Assembly (NCBI GenBank): GCA_028673005.1
Contig: CM054116.1
Span: 96,512,207-96,576,206, forward strand
Origin: Tanypteryx hageni
Lineage: Eukaryota; Arthropoda; Insecta; Odonata; Petaluridae
Direction of reading: 5' to 3'
DNA: 64,000 nt
The position numbers and the translations under genes were made by a program. The notes under the pieces are model-generated. The model was not told where the DNA came from. It ran no database searches and saw only the letters and a program-made list of their open reading frames with translations. Shown one piece after another: positions 37,508 through 48,879 of the stretch. Each line of letters opens with the position of its first letter. The first letter of the stretch is position 1.

Positions 37508-37590
37508 TAAGTATATGTTTGTTTAGCACAAATTTGGTTAGTCCCCCCTTGGGGAATGCATCCTTTGTGCTATATGGGGCATGACTGTAT
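37508..37590. repeat. Solo right end related to the Tigger-like elements
   Basis: gtatatgtttgtttagcaca...ctatatggggcatgactgtata parallels the right end of Tigger-like element B (cttgtttagcgcaaat...gctaagtgaggtatacctgta). No left end nearby. Confidence 0.45.
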
Positions 37591-37630
37591 ATCTGCAAAT
37601 GCATGAAACAAAAGTAATGACAGGTTTTTT

Positions 37631-37710
37631 ACTTTCTCCATATGTGGTATAGGGAAAGTATTGTTTTTATGAAAAATTTCGAGTACGAGATTTCAACAGA
37701 AATACATGAT
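37631..37710 (+). repeat. H-family fragment, copy 4, cut by the piggyBac element
   Basis: Starts ACTTTCTCCATATGTGGTAT and follows the family for 80 bp (gggaaagtattg, gagatttcaacagaaataca) before the TTAA at 37711 where the piggyBac begins. Confidence 0.7.
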
Positions 37711-38485
37711 TTAACCCTTTATGGCCCGGCAGAACTTTATAAAGTCCCATTTCTCTTAAAAATATATACAGCTAAACTAAATGCAAATAAACTGATGCTT
37801 CTCAGATATCACATTGCTTTGAAGTTTCCTCTGTTTCTAACTGGCAGGAAGTGAAGCCATTAGGAAGGTTTTTGATATGTCTGCCCTTCCAGGAGGCCAT
37901 TACTACTTGGAGATGAGGCAGTAGTTTTGTTTTTTGAGATTTTTGTAAGATATTGCCAGGTTCTTTGCTGTGAAAAATTTGTAATGTTATTGTGAAGGTC
38001 AGTGGTGTTCTGGAACATCTGGGTTCCCTCCGCAGCAAATAATAAGGGTCCCCCTATTGATATCTTAATTATTTTCTAAGCTGTATTACTTATCATTGCC
38101 TGTATATTAATGAAGAATTTCCCCCTCCCTCACTCATACATTACTAATATTTTGAAAAGTATGAAATTATAAAAAATATAGTAATAAGTCCGTTTCTTTT
38201 ATTAACTTTAATCCATTTGGAGAAATGGGGTCAAAGTATTATATTATGCATAACAATCATTATAATTCCATAGAGAGACAAGAAAAATTTGTCACTATCT
38301 GGCTCATTTTCAAGCAGTCAGCATTATCAAAAGGTTCCATTCATATGATTAAAAACAGGTGTCCCTATGCCATATAGTTGAAGCAAATTTTCTTTCGTCT
38401 ACCCCTTAATATTTCTTTTTCTTTGACTCCATTGGATGTGAAGCATTTCAGCCATGGTCCCGGACCCTTCCCCCCTGCCATGCGG

Positions 38486-38488
<3 letters not shown>

Positions 38489-38519
<31 letters not shown>
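38489..38519. repeat. (AT)n microsatellite, left of Helitron-like copy B
   Basis: About 15 AT units running straight into the TCTAAC end of the Helitron-like copy. With 39305-39386 it appears to be one AT tract split by that insertion. Confidence 0.85.
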
Positions 38520-38522
<3 letters not shown>

Positions 38523-39302
38523 AACAATAATAAAAGGCTACTTCCGTCCCTTTGTGGTTCCCTCTGTCACGCTATAAAAATGCGAATAACTCAATAATGG
38601 AACGAGATTCATTTTTGATATTTGGCAGGAATGATCGACTCACATATTGTAAGATGATGACGAAAAGAAATCTTGAAAAAGTCCTAGGTTTGACTCCAAG
38701 GTAGGCAATTCCATTTTCCATATGATAACACGTACAAATCGACTTTTTGACTTGCAGGCTTTTATTCTTTTTGAGATCTAAATTAGAAAGAATTCACCTA
38801 TGATCTTCAGATCTAGCCCATTTTAAAGAAAAAACTATGAAGTTTCTTATTCAATTCATCTATTCCTGCCTACAGTTCAAAATTCCTCATGTTAAATGTT
38901 TAATTCACATATTTTGGGGAAATCTTGCCATTTTAATGGGATGTTGTTAAACCTCGAAATCCTATTGTTATTTCAATCCTCATGGATGAAAGCGTGCTTT
39001 GAATGCTCTTACAATTGGTATGAGAGAGAGAAGGAGAGAGAAATTCTTTTCATAGCAACCAATGTAAACAACATTTGTTGCATTATTTACAAGAAGGAGT
39101 ACATTTAAATGTAGAATATTAATCATCATTTGCATATTAAAATTAGGTACTTACAATCATCGTAGGAGTTCGAAACTTAAAACAACGAATGCCTAAAAGA
39201 ACAGAAGTTTGTTTTCTTGCCATCCAAAGAAAGTCAAGGCATATTTATGTTCATTTTTTATTTCACAAATACCTTTCCTGTTGAATTTCAACAGGTATCT
39301 CC

Positions 39303-39306
<4 letters not shown>
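38520..39306 (+). mobile_element. Helitron-like nonautonomous element, copy B
   Basis: A|TC start (TCTAACAATAATAAAAG) and a perfect 3' hairpin CCTGTTGAA-T-TTCAACAGG (39278-39296), then TATCTCC-CTAT. An A^T target, 5' TC, 3' hairpin and CT(R)-like end are Helitron traits, though the last base is not the usual purine. About 787 bp, aligned throughout with copy A at 9026. Confidence 0.68.

Positions 39307-39386
<80 letters not shown>
39305..39386. repeat. (TA)n microsatellite, right of Helitron-like copy B
   Basis: About 40 AT units. It produces the IYIYIY translations on both strands, which are not genes. Confidence 0.95.
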
Positions 39387-39387
<1 letters not shown>

Positions 39388-39389
39388 GG

Positions 39390-39575
39390 AAGAGGAAAGG
39401 TAAACTGCATAATAATGGGAGATTGGAACAGCATAGTCGGAGAAGGACAGGAAGAAAATGTTGTCGGGCAATACAGACTTAGGAAGAGAAATCGAGGAGG
39501 GGAGAAACTCGTAGAATTCTGCATCAATAATGACCTTGTAGCGACTAATACATGGTTCAAAAACCATAAACGAAA
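39390..39575 (+). pseudogene. LINE endonuclease N-terminal scrap
   Basis: Reads IIMGDWNSIVGEGQEENVVG, QYRLRKRNRGGEKLVEFC, NNDLVATNTWFKNHKRK, the GDWN/GDFN and NDRG.RL..FC blocks of an APE-type LINE endonuclease of the RTE-like group. This is just the part missing from the RTE-like LINE at 24930-27187. Directly abuts the microsatellite and the piggyBac 5' UTR. Confidence 0.75.
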
Positions 39576-39701
39576 GTTATTCCTTCTTTTTGCTAGCAGC
39601 TTACGGACAGTTTTACGTTTCATCCTGTGAAGTTGCACATGTTTTTCTTAAGCGGTTACCATTTTACGTGTTTTTAAACTTAGCCCTTTTTTAATTTGAC
39701 A

Positions 39702-41424
39702 ATGGCGACCAAGAGAAAACGGTGTGAGGATCACAAACTGGATTTATTGTTTTCTATACCAGATGATGGAGTAAAAAGTGATATATCCTCGATCGATAGT
39801 GATATTCAAGAGGAAGAAATTCCTGTACCCTGTGAAAATATTTCACCTATAACTTTAGATGATGAATCCGATGGTGAAATTGAAGAGACAGTTCAACAGG
39901 CTAATAGAAGCAGATTGACTTGGTCCAGAAGAGGTTTGATAAATTTAGGCACTAGTCTCTCTCAGTTTACACCTGGTCCTAATACTTACTTACCAGAAAA
40001 TTCTTCACCTTTAGATTATTTTGTTATTTTTTACAGGCGATATGTTGGACCATTGTGTCAAGTAGAGTATGCCTTGCAAAAAATGTCAACTGCGGGCGGA
40101 GGTGGAAATATTTGGGAAGATCTTACATTAGATGAGTTGAAAGCTTGGTTAGGTGTTATTTTTACAATGGGATTTCATGATCTTCCAAGTCTGAAAGACT
40201 ATTGGTCCACAGATAGGGCATTGAATGTACCAGGTGTATCAGAAATCATGGCAAGGGATCGTTTTATGTCAATTTTGTGGAATTTTCACATAAACGATAA
40301 TTCACGGCAACCTCGACAAGATAGCTTAGATTTTGATAAACTCTACAAAATTAGACCTATTCTGGATAGTTTAAATAGAGATTATAAAAAATATAACCTT
40401 TCTGAGTATCAGGCAATAGATGAAGCGATGGTGAAATTTACTGGTTGCTCTTCAATGAAACAGTATATGCCAATGAAACCCATAAATAGGGGATTCAAGT
40501 GGTGGGGAAGAGCAGATGGAACATCAGGATTTGTTTTTCATTTAGAATTATATACAGGGAAAGGGACAATTAAAAAGAATAATTTGGGTTTGGGTGGAAA
40601 TGTCGTGATGCAACTTGCAGAGCCTCTCTTTGGGTCAGGCTGCACCCTTATTTGCAATAGATTTTTTACGTCGCCAGATCTATTTATGGAACTCTCCAAA
40701 AAAGGTTTGAGAGCCATTGGGACTGCAAACACCAACCATGTCAATTACCCGAAGAATTGGTAGCAAACACAAATGACTGGAAGCAAAGTAACCAAGGGGA
40801 CTGTGAGTGGCTCTCCTCCGCCCCACTCGTTTCCTTAGGCTGGCGAGACAAAAGGTCTATATTCTTTTTGTCATCAGGTTACGATTCACCCACATACCCA
40901 ATGCAGTCTGTGAAAAGGAAGGAGAAGGATGGGTCGAAGGTGGAAGTGTGCTGTCCTGAGATTGTGAGGTTATACAATCAATTCATGGGAGGATTAGATC
41001 AAAACGATCAATTTTGTAGCTATTACAGTTTGCACATTCCTTCAAAAAAGTGGTGGCATAGACTGATGTTTGATTTAATAAATAGAACGGTAGTAAATTC
41101 TTACATCTACTACAAACAAGCTACCAATAAGCCAACTTTTCCCCTTAAAAAATTCTATTTGAATATAATCGGAGACCTCATTGGAGGCTACAGTAGCAGA
41201 AAGGCACGTGGACGTAGAGCTACAGTTCCTCCTCCACATAATTTTGGAGAGTGCCACTATCCAGATCAAGTGAAAAGAAATTAGAAGAATAAACTTTTGC
41301 ATAAAGAATGTGTGGTATGCCGGGGAAAAGGAATTAGGTAGAGGACAATTTTTGTATGTTCTGTTTGTGAAAAAGGGCTGTGCATTGACACTTGCTTCAG
41401 AGAATTCCATCTGAATCTCCAATA
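39702..41424 (+). pseudogene. PiggyBac transposase, nearly full length, inactivated
   Basis: ATG at 39702 (ATKRKRCEDHK), acidic N-terminus, then PLDYFVIFYRRYVGPLC (transposase core), YQAIDEAMVKFTG (first catalytic Asp kept), LICNRFFTSPDLF (second catalytic Asp replaced by Asn, codon 40656-40658, about residue 319), a one-base frameshift near 40750-40758, then FMGGLDQNDQFCSYYS (third Asp kept) and KKWWHRLMFDLINRTVVNSY. After a stop at 41282 the C-terminal Cys-rich finger (CVVCRGKG, CSVCEKGLCIDTCFREFH) still follows to 41424 with another stop. Three separate lesions make it inactive. Confidence 0.92.
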
Positions 41425-41595
41425 ATTAAGGAATAAAAAGCCTCGGTAAGTACTTTAATAGTTAATATAGACTTTGTATGGGTCAGTGAAAGTTTCAAGA
41501 AGATTAGAGTTAACATTCTTTTTCTATCGTACTTTTCCCAAAAAGGTAACAAATTGGCTATTTTCTGGCATTTAATTCCGTCCCTAATGAGTTAA

Positions 41596-41884
41596 TCAAG
41601 TCCTATAGAAGATATTTGGCAAAAACAATAAGATGACAAGAGTAAACCTCCACTTCTGGTTGAACCAGACCAGACCTTGGGTTTCTAATAAAAATCTTAA
41701 ATATGAAGTTTTGTGCTGATCTGATTATTAGTTTTTGAGTTAGAGCGCCCACAAAATTCCTTTTGCACACATCATTGAGTGAAAACATATTCAGGAGACC
41801 TTCAATCATGTGTTTCTGTTGAAATCTTGTATTTGATTTTTTTCTTGAAAACAATACTTTCTCTATGCTGCATATGGAGATAGT
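41596..41884 (-). repeat. H-family fragment, copy 5
   Basis: aagagtaaacctccacttctgg... to catatggagatagta; same family as 6478-7162. Opposite in orientation to copy 4 on the other side of the piggyBac, so the two are not halves of one interrupted copy. Confidence 0.68.
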
Positions 41885-41896
41885 AATAGTCTAGCT

Positions 41897-42375
41897 CAGG
41901 GGTCTCAAACTCATGTCGGTGAGCAGGCCACATGAAGGTCCTCCACTGAACTTGTGGGCCGCATTAAGGCACTGTACTAAGTCCATGGGCCGCATACTTT
42001 CCCAATCCTCACACTTCCATATTCTTTGGACATTCACTCTCCCCTTCCACAAGAAAGAAATTGTCCCAACCTATGATGCCGCCTTACACCCATTCATTTC
42101 AAAAATAGTACACAATAGATTTGTTGTCGAGGGTTAGGTTCTTCGGACATGCAAGAAACATGGTTGCAGCGGAAAAAACATATTTATTACCCCACCTGTA
42201 CAGAGTTTTTATAAATTGGAATGAGAAATAAACTACGTATATTTTTAAAGTGCTGGTTTAACATACATTTTTCATTTCTTAGATTTACGTGAAATATTTT
42301 ATAAGAAATACATTTGAGTTTTGGCCATGTAGTGTATATTAGCTTGCCTCACGGGCTGCAATTTTGAGACTTCTG
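41897..42375. mobile_element. hAT-type MITE with 8-bp duplication
   Basis: Left end CAGGGGTCTCAAACTC; right end (complement) CAGAAGTCTCAAAATT. Flanks GTCTAGCT (41889-41896) and GTCTAACT (42376-42383), one mismatch. 479 bp. Confidence 0.87.
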
Positions 42376-42383
42376 GTCTAACT

Positions 42384-43236
42384 ATTGAGCAAAATGTTAA
42401 AAAAGTATAGCTGAAACATGTTTATTATGCATAAAAAACCTGTATTTAGTTTAAATATATTTATCACCTACCAAAAATATATTTTTAAAATTTATAATAA
42501 AGACTATACTTTACATTGAGTTTTATTTTAAAGTAAAATTTATGTTATGTTTTTACATTGTATATTATTGGTAGATGATTAGAATGTCTTTGCAAGCCTA
42601 AAATTAAATAGGTGTATGAGGATGTGATTGTGTTACAGGCATTATAACATGACTGTGAAACTGTTTCATCCAAGGGACTGAACACTTTCTTCTCTATACT
42701 TTGTAATGAATACCATTAGGGATATTGCCTTCTTGAAAATTAATTCTTCTAAATGATTTCCGAACGTTTTTTAGCTAAATAGGAAAAGTAAAATTGGGAA
42801 AAACTGATTATTTCTATTTTCAAGAGACATGGTTTGGGCTACAATATATCCAAATCTACTATTTTTGCATCATATAATTTTCTTTTATTTTTTAAATATT
42901 TTGGATATTTTTTTAAGAAATAACAAACTCTTTATGACTGACTAGCAAGTGTTCATAAGGCAATGCTTTGCATGACTTAACTTTAATAAAAAAGATTAGA
43001 AACTTTTGCAATGTTGCATGAGTTGCATCTTTACAAAACATTTATTCAGTTTTTACTATACAGATTTAAAGACAAGTCTTAGCATTGCAGTTTATGATAG
43101 TATATCATCATTTTTTTCATGATGAGTAAATTCCACAGAGTTGAGCCTTACCTCATTATTGATAACTGAAAATATTGTTTATTTTCTTTGCTTAAAATAC
43201 ACCCTTACTATCAACTTAAAGAATTTGAGGCTCATG
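42384..43236. other. Intron 9 stretch
   Basis: AT-rich, nothing recognised. Confidence 0.6.
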
Positions 43237-44079
43237 TTAAAACACTGGGACCACATTGAAAACTGACCACTGCTCAGGCCTCACAACCATCATTAACTCA
43301 GATAAGCCATTTGAAACTCGAGGATTCGTCCCTAAACCAAGTTCAGATACCTGCCCCCTCACAGCAGGGGATCTCTAGCTGACCAAATCATTTGCAATGA
43401 AATTAACTTTTTTATGTTGTTAAATTTGTGAAAAAGTAACTCAAGCATCCAATCCGGGTAAGTGCACTGATTAAGAGTGTCTTTTAAACATAATTCTATG
43501 ATAAATAATAATATATTCACGCTCACATGTAATCTTGACACCCAGGAGTACCAACCTTTTAAGAGTTTCTGGGCTTGCATTGTATTGGAAACAGTTAAGG
43601 ACTAGTCGTAGTAGCAATTCTGGCCCATTCTGTTAATATATTTGGCCACCAAGTTTGTGCCGCAGCCAACCCAACCCAGTTCAACCAACCCAACCCAACT
43701 TCCATATAATACACATTTTTCATGTTTTCAATACAATCCCTTCCCAGAAACTCTTTAAAGGTTGGTATTCCTGGGCATCAAGATTACATGTGAGTGTAAA
43801 TATCTTATTATTTATCATAGAATTATGTTTAAAAGATGCTCTTAATCAGCACATTTACCCGAATTCGATGCTTGAGTTACTTTCTCAATAATTTAACAAC
43901 AAAAAAGTTCAAATTTTATTGCAAATGATTTGGTCGGCTAGAGATCCCCTGCTGCAAGGGGGTAGGTACCTGAGCTCGGTTTAGGGACGAATCCTCGAGT
44001 TTTGAACAGCAAATCTGAGTTAATCACACTGGTGAGGTCTGAAAAGCGGTCAGTTTTCAATGTGGTCCCAGCGTTTTAA
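43237..44079. mobile_element. Foldback element: inverted arms of about 350 bp bounded by TTAA
   Basis: Left arm 43237-43588 and right arm 43729-44079 are reverse complements at roughly 85-90 percent by eye (for example aactcgaggattcgtcccta and its complement, gcaggggatctctagc and its complement). Outer ends TTAAAACACTGGGACCACAT / TTAAAACGCTGGGACCACAT. A 140-bp centre separates them. Each arm carries the same short open frame reading toward the outer end in the right arm and the matching strand in the left (GWYSW(V/A)SRLHVSVNILLF). TTAA ends hint at piggyBac-type mobilisation; no TTAA-CCC terminus. Confidence 0.88.
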
Positions 44080-44862
44080 CACGAACCGAATTTGAAATAT
44101 ACCATGTTGAAATGTACTGTACATTATATAAATCTGCTAATACTTTTGAATGTACATAAGTTCTTAAAGTATATACATTGTTGAAGCTAACCTAAAATTT
44201 GTATTAAAAAAGTAGATAGGTAGTTGTTATTAATTTTACATTATATTTGGTGAATATGCAAATTCTAATAAGTTGCCAGACAGAAATTGAAGTTTCGGTA
44301 ATTGAAATCAATATCACATATGAATGGCTGAGGAGAATGCTTAATAGATGTTTTTTGTCTAAAAGTGCTATCTTGCATTAACTTAAAAATTTGGATGTTC
44401 GTGGATTATTTGGCTATTTCGTCGTTGCTCCCATTGTTTTAGGAATGGAATGGTTTCTAGGAACATTTCAATTACACAAAATAAACCTGAGGCTTGCATT
44501 TATATATTAGTTAATAAAGGCAAATTCATAATTATATAAGGTGTATATCAAGCATGATGCTAGTACACAACTCAAGACTTCAATGGCTGATACATGTTTA
44601 CAGCTTGTTAAAGGTGTCATTCTTTTCAAAATCCATGTTTTTTTTACTGTTTTACTTAAAATGTTGCTCATAAATAGCATTTAAAAGTTTCAAATATATG
44701 GATAAACTTTGGCCAACATTGTACTTTTAGAAAAATGGTCTTGTTATTAAAAAATAATCTATTCTAGTCAAAATTATCATAAATACATCTTGAATTATAG
44801 ATAGTCCTTAATCCTAGAAATTTTGTGTGAAATTCAATTAACTTAAAAACTCTTTTCTTCAG
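44080..44862. other. Intron 9, distal part
   Basis: AT-rich sequence from the foldback to the CTTCTTCAG acceptor of exon 10; nothing recognised. Confidence 0.6.
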
Positions 44863-44922
44863 AGTTTCGATCTGGAAAATCACCTATACTAGTTGCCACT
44901 GATGTTGCTGCTAGAGGCCTTG
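44863..44922 (+). CDS. Rm62: Gene 1 coding exon 10: motif V
   Basis: Residues 469-489: EFRSGKSPILVATDVAARGL. ATDVAARGLD (480-489) is motif V, its last Asp split across the intron. Acceptor CTTCAG, donor GTAAGT, phase 1 both ends. Confidence 0.96.
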
Positions 44923-46485
44923 GTAAGTCAAAAAATAGCCACAGTTTATTCAAGTTTTCATAACACCTTAATATAATTAAGAATTTATTGGCTATATTCT
45001 CATTGAAAAATATCAGTAATGGCTTATAAAATATGTTATCTTTATCATATAATGATGGGGCTGGTCAAATTAATTTTCTTGTTAAATTACTCAAATTCAC
45101 TGAGATGAAAGTATTGTTATTTTTTTTAAGGAGAGCTAAGCATAGATGCAACTGCTTTAGCGTAGATTTTAGAATATAATTTTCTTGTATAGTAAAATTG
45201 GGTTAAATTTAATGGCTTTGGCTAATTTAGCATATCTTTATTTTGTCGTGCTTTTACATAAAAATGGAAATATTATTTACTGTATTTACTCAAAAATCCT
45301 GCAACAATAATCAGATGCGTTTGATAAATAGATTATTGATAGTTCTTTTGAATACCTGCCTTGATGCTACTTATTGAACTAATGTTCATTTATTCTCTTG
45401 ATCTGAAAATAACATAACAATACTCAATAATGTGAATATATTTATCCAAAAGAAAAGTTTTTTTTACAATTTTAAGCTGATAATCATCTTCAATATAACA
45501 ATAGTTTTTGCAAAATATTTCAGCTCTTAACAAAGATTTTATATTTAGTAAATGTATATTATTTATATCCTTAAAATCTAGAAAAAAGTTTTTGTCTTGT
45601 ATGTTTACTGATTAGACACAGATAAATGCTATATTTGCATGATTTTTCATTTATGCTAAATTTAAGAGATCCCTGGTTGTACTTAAAATGAGAAAAATGC
45701 AGTTGTGATACCCTGTTATTTGTCTAAGTTGCATCCCATTTGTATTTTTCATTTGGTCACAAAGAAAAATGGAAAATACTAATGTTAGAGTTAATTTTCA
45801 TCGATTATTAGAGCGTAGCAATGTGGGATTTCATGAAACGTTTATAGACCTAAAAAAGAATATAATTTTTTTGGCATCCTCATACCATTATTAGTTACAA
45901 GGGCACAAATTAAAGTCAGAGAGCCTTGTATGTAGAAGGATACTAGGTATTTGAATCGATTTATTGTTTTAGCTTATTTGAAGAAAATACATCCCTTTAG
46001 TGTATTTTTTATCATTGGATTCCAGTCTCATTTTTTAATTTTTCAATTAAGATAACTTGGGAAAGTGAAATTCTGTGTTCTTAATCTTGTGTAATTCTAA
46101 ATAGTGCTATTGTGGAAGTGAAAGCGTATGTATATGTTTTATTGCATAATTTTCCTGTAATGTTACTGAGACGATGAAGGAATTTCAAATACTTATAGGA
46201 AAATTGACTTTGCTGTATATTCTACTGTATGAATATAGTTACTTGCATGTTGATATAGGTACTTTATTTATAAAATAGAGAATAACAATTTTGAGAAAGT
46301 ATTGTAAAATATTTGACAATTCTAATTTTTTTACAGAATTGGAAAAGTTCCTCCAAAAATGTCATGTGATATTTGCGTAAATATAGTTTGCCAACAATGG
46401 TTGAAAAAGCATTTGTCATTTCATTTTAACTAAGAAACTGTATTTAACCAATAGATCCCATCCTATTCTTAATTGTTGCAGCTTA
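44923..46485. other. Intron 10, proximal part
   Basis: AT-rich, nothing recognised. Confidence 0.65.
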
Positions 46486-46971
46486 TTAACACATTCAAGC
46501 CGAGCACCATTGATAGATGATGTTTGGAATTTGCCAAGATCCAAGCACCATCTATAGATGACATGTTACTACGCAGTTCCCTCTCTGCTTTCAAAATTTC
46601 ACATCTCTCCATTTTGTCACGTAAAGCGCTCATCAAACCTTCAGAAAGGTCTAAATCGAAGTCTTTCTCTTTCGTATGGTATACTTCTCTCCTCGGTACA
46701 AGTTTTATGTTTTTGTTTGCAGCCCTTTTCTTTTCACATTTCTATCTATTGATTTATTGTTTTTTCTTTATTTTCAGATAATATGCCCTTTGTTAATTTA
46801 TTTTGTTTTATGCCCACTTTTGTTTACTAAAACTTAAATTAACCAAAATTGTTTTTTTACTGAATGAATTTAATAATTTAAAATTCATATGGATTTAAAT
46901 AGGTTATAGGTATTTAAAAAATCTCAAGTTTCGGTAATCTTGGTAGCTATGACCCGGCTTGAAAGTGTTAA
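46486..46971. mobile_element. PiggyBac-type MITE bounded by TTAA
   Basis: TTAACACATTCAAGCCGAGC at the left and (complement) TTAACACTTTCAAGCCGGGT at the right; 17 of 20 match, and both include the TTAA target. The terminus also resembles that of the large piggyBac at 37711 (TTAACCCTTTATGGCCCGGC). 486 bp. The overlapping ORFs within have no recognisable product. Confidence 0.82.
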
Positions 46972-47472
46972 ACTATCTTGTTGTATTTAAAAAAATCATC
47001 ACATTGAATAGAGGAAGTTCTTTCACAGTTAATGATAATAATATAAATTTTTCTAATTTTTAATCTACCGAAATGATTTCATGGTTTTTCGAGTTTTTAA
47101 AGTCTGTTTATTCTTAAAGAAAAAGCCTAGATTCGTGAAAAGGTATTTTTATTATGATTAGGCCTTTTATTAGCTGGGTCATATTTTTTCTATGCGTATT
47201 TTTCTTGAATTATGCACTGTGTGCTTTTAGCATTATACATTGTGACAGAATTTGATTGCTTTTGATGGCTTCAAAATTTGTTTAAGAATTTAGTAATTCA
47301 GGAATGTTAGTTTTCCAGAGTGATGTATACTTCTATGCCATTAGTGATTATGTTGATGTTAATAGGAGTTTATTTACATTTCCTAAGCTGGATGAATTTT
47401 TATTTTATTATAATGATTATCATGATTTATCTCCTGCTTTGATAGTAGTTTAAACAAAATTGGGCTGTAGAG
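46972..47472. other. Intron 10 stretch
   Basis: AT-rich sequence up to and including the left target duplication of the next hAT MITE (47465-47472); nothing else recognised. Confidence 0.6.
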
Positions 47473-47771
47473 CAGTGTTTCCTAATCTGGGTGCTGCAGC
47501 ATACTGGGGCACTGCAGCTGATTTTTGGGGCTGCCACAAAATACTTAGTTTAGGAATTAAAGCAAAGATTTGGATGTGTTTATAGATAACTGGAGAAATA
47601 ATTTTTTCTCTATTAAAATTGATTATCGTCTGGTACCAACAAATGAATATGCCCAAAGGTTGTAATACTTGTATGTAAAAATATAAAAACATTGTTTCTA
47701 GGCTGAAGTGCTGCAAAATTCTGTTTATCTTTGAATAGTTGTCATGCCTACAAAAAGATTGGGAACCACTG
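47473..47771. mobile_element. hAT-type MITE
   Basis: Left CAGTGTTTCCTAATCTGGGT, right (complement) CAGTGGTTCCCAATCTTTTT. Flanks CTGTAGAG (47465-47472) and CCGTAGAG (47772-47779), an 8-bp duplication with one mismatch. 299 bp. Confidence 0.88.
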
Positions 47772-47779
47772 CCGTAGAG

Positions 47780-48879
47780 TATGGCGTACGTAATGATTTT
47801 TTTTAATTGTAGAGTTTAATAGATTTTGCCGTTGTAAGGATTGACTAAAAAATTATTTCCCAGTATTAATCACGTGCATTAATTTAACACATCTTCTATT
47901 AACACAACTGTAAATTTCATGGAAATCTTTATCATTCATCATATGTTTTTGTTTCCATTGAGTTAAAATAGGCAACTAAACAGTTAAGGGAAACATGCTG
48001 TAACCATAAAAGTCATAAAATATAATTTTTGTAAGCAGAAAAGGATCTTTCATTTCTTGATGACCTGTAATTTGTGATACAAATCTTGTTGATTATGTCA
48101 TCTACAATTGGAATCATTATATTATGTTTATCTAAATTATAACGAATTTTGTGAGAATTAATAATTCAATAAATTGTTTTTATTACCTTATTTTCCAAAA
48201 AAGAACATTTCTCGCAATTTTTGAAGGAAGTTGAAATTGAAGCAAAAATAGTCTTGCCTGTTATATACAGACTTAAAAAAGCTTTTCAGAAAATGATTTG
48301 CACTGTACTGTTTTGTTACTTGTAGTGTCTAGTTTATATTTTTTAGATATGGATGCATTCACTTTAAATCTTGCATTGTGTGCAAGGAGATATTTTATAT
48401 TTATGGATGTCATTAATATTGATTGTAATTTTGTGAAAATGGAGTAATTAAGGCTAAGTTAAATGGCAGGTATTTTTGGGTAAATATGGTATTTCTAAAT
48501 GTTTACGTTTTATTTCCATTCTACCTTTAACAATTATTCTGATGCATTTTGTGAATTTGGTAAAATAACATTTGAATGGGCAGTAAGCTAAAGCATACTG
48601 GCAGATAAAGGTAATTTTAAAAGAAATTTTCTAATTGAAAATGTTCAAATTATTCAACTCTTATGGAAGTCTAAGACCTAATGTAAAGTAATGCATAGCC
48701 AGTGACAATTCTGACAGTCCTTGGTGTCCCTAGAATTGCAGGATATCATTAATATATATGCTGCCCCTGTTTAATTAAAGTTGTGCTGTCTCTAAACTCA
48801 AATTGAAACTGTCATGGTTGAGTTTTAAGGAAATAAGGGTATATTCAACTAGAAGAGCATTTAGATGGGAATGAATGAG
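47780..48879. other. Intron 10 stretch
   Basis: AT-rich, nothing recognised. Confidence 0.6.

Larger units (their letters stand above)
37711..41595 (+). mobile_element. PiggyBac-like element, decayed, with later insertions
   Basis: Left end TTAACCCTTTATGGCCCGGC (37711-37730). Right end, read inward, TTAACTCATTAGGGACGGAA (41595-41576); about 13 of 20 positions agree, and both start with the TTAA target. The transposase lies at 39702-41424. The left half carries an AT microsatellite with a Helitron-like copy and a LINE scrap, about 1.1 kb of later insertions, leaving a core near 2.8 kb, the usual piggyBac size. Confidence 0.72.

Noticed and set aside
39193..39638. ORFs with long IY/YI runs on both strands
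   Set aside because: Translation of the (TA)n microsatellite.
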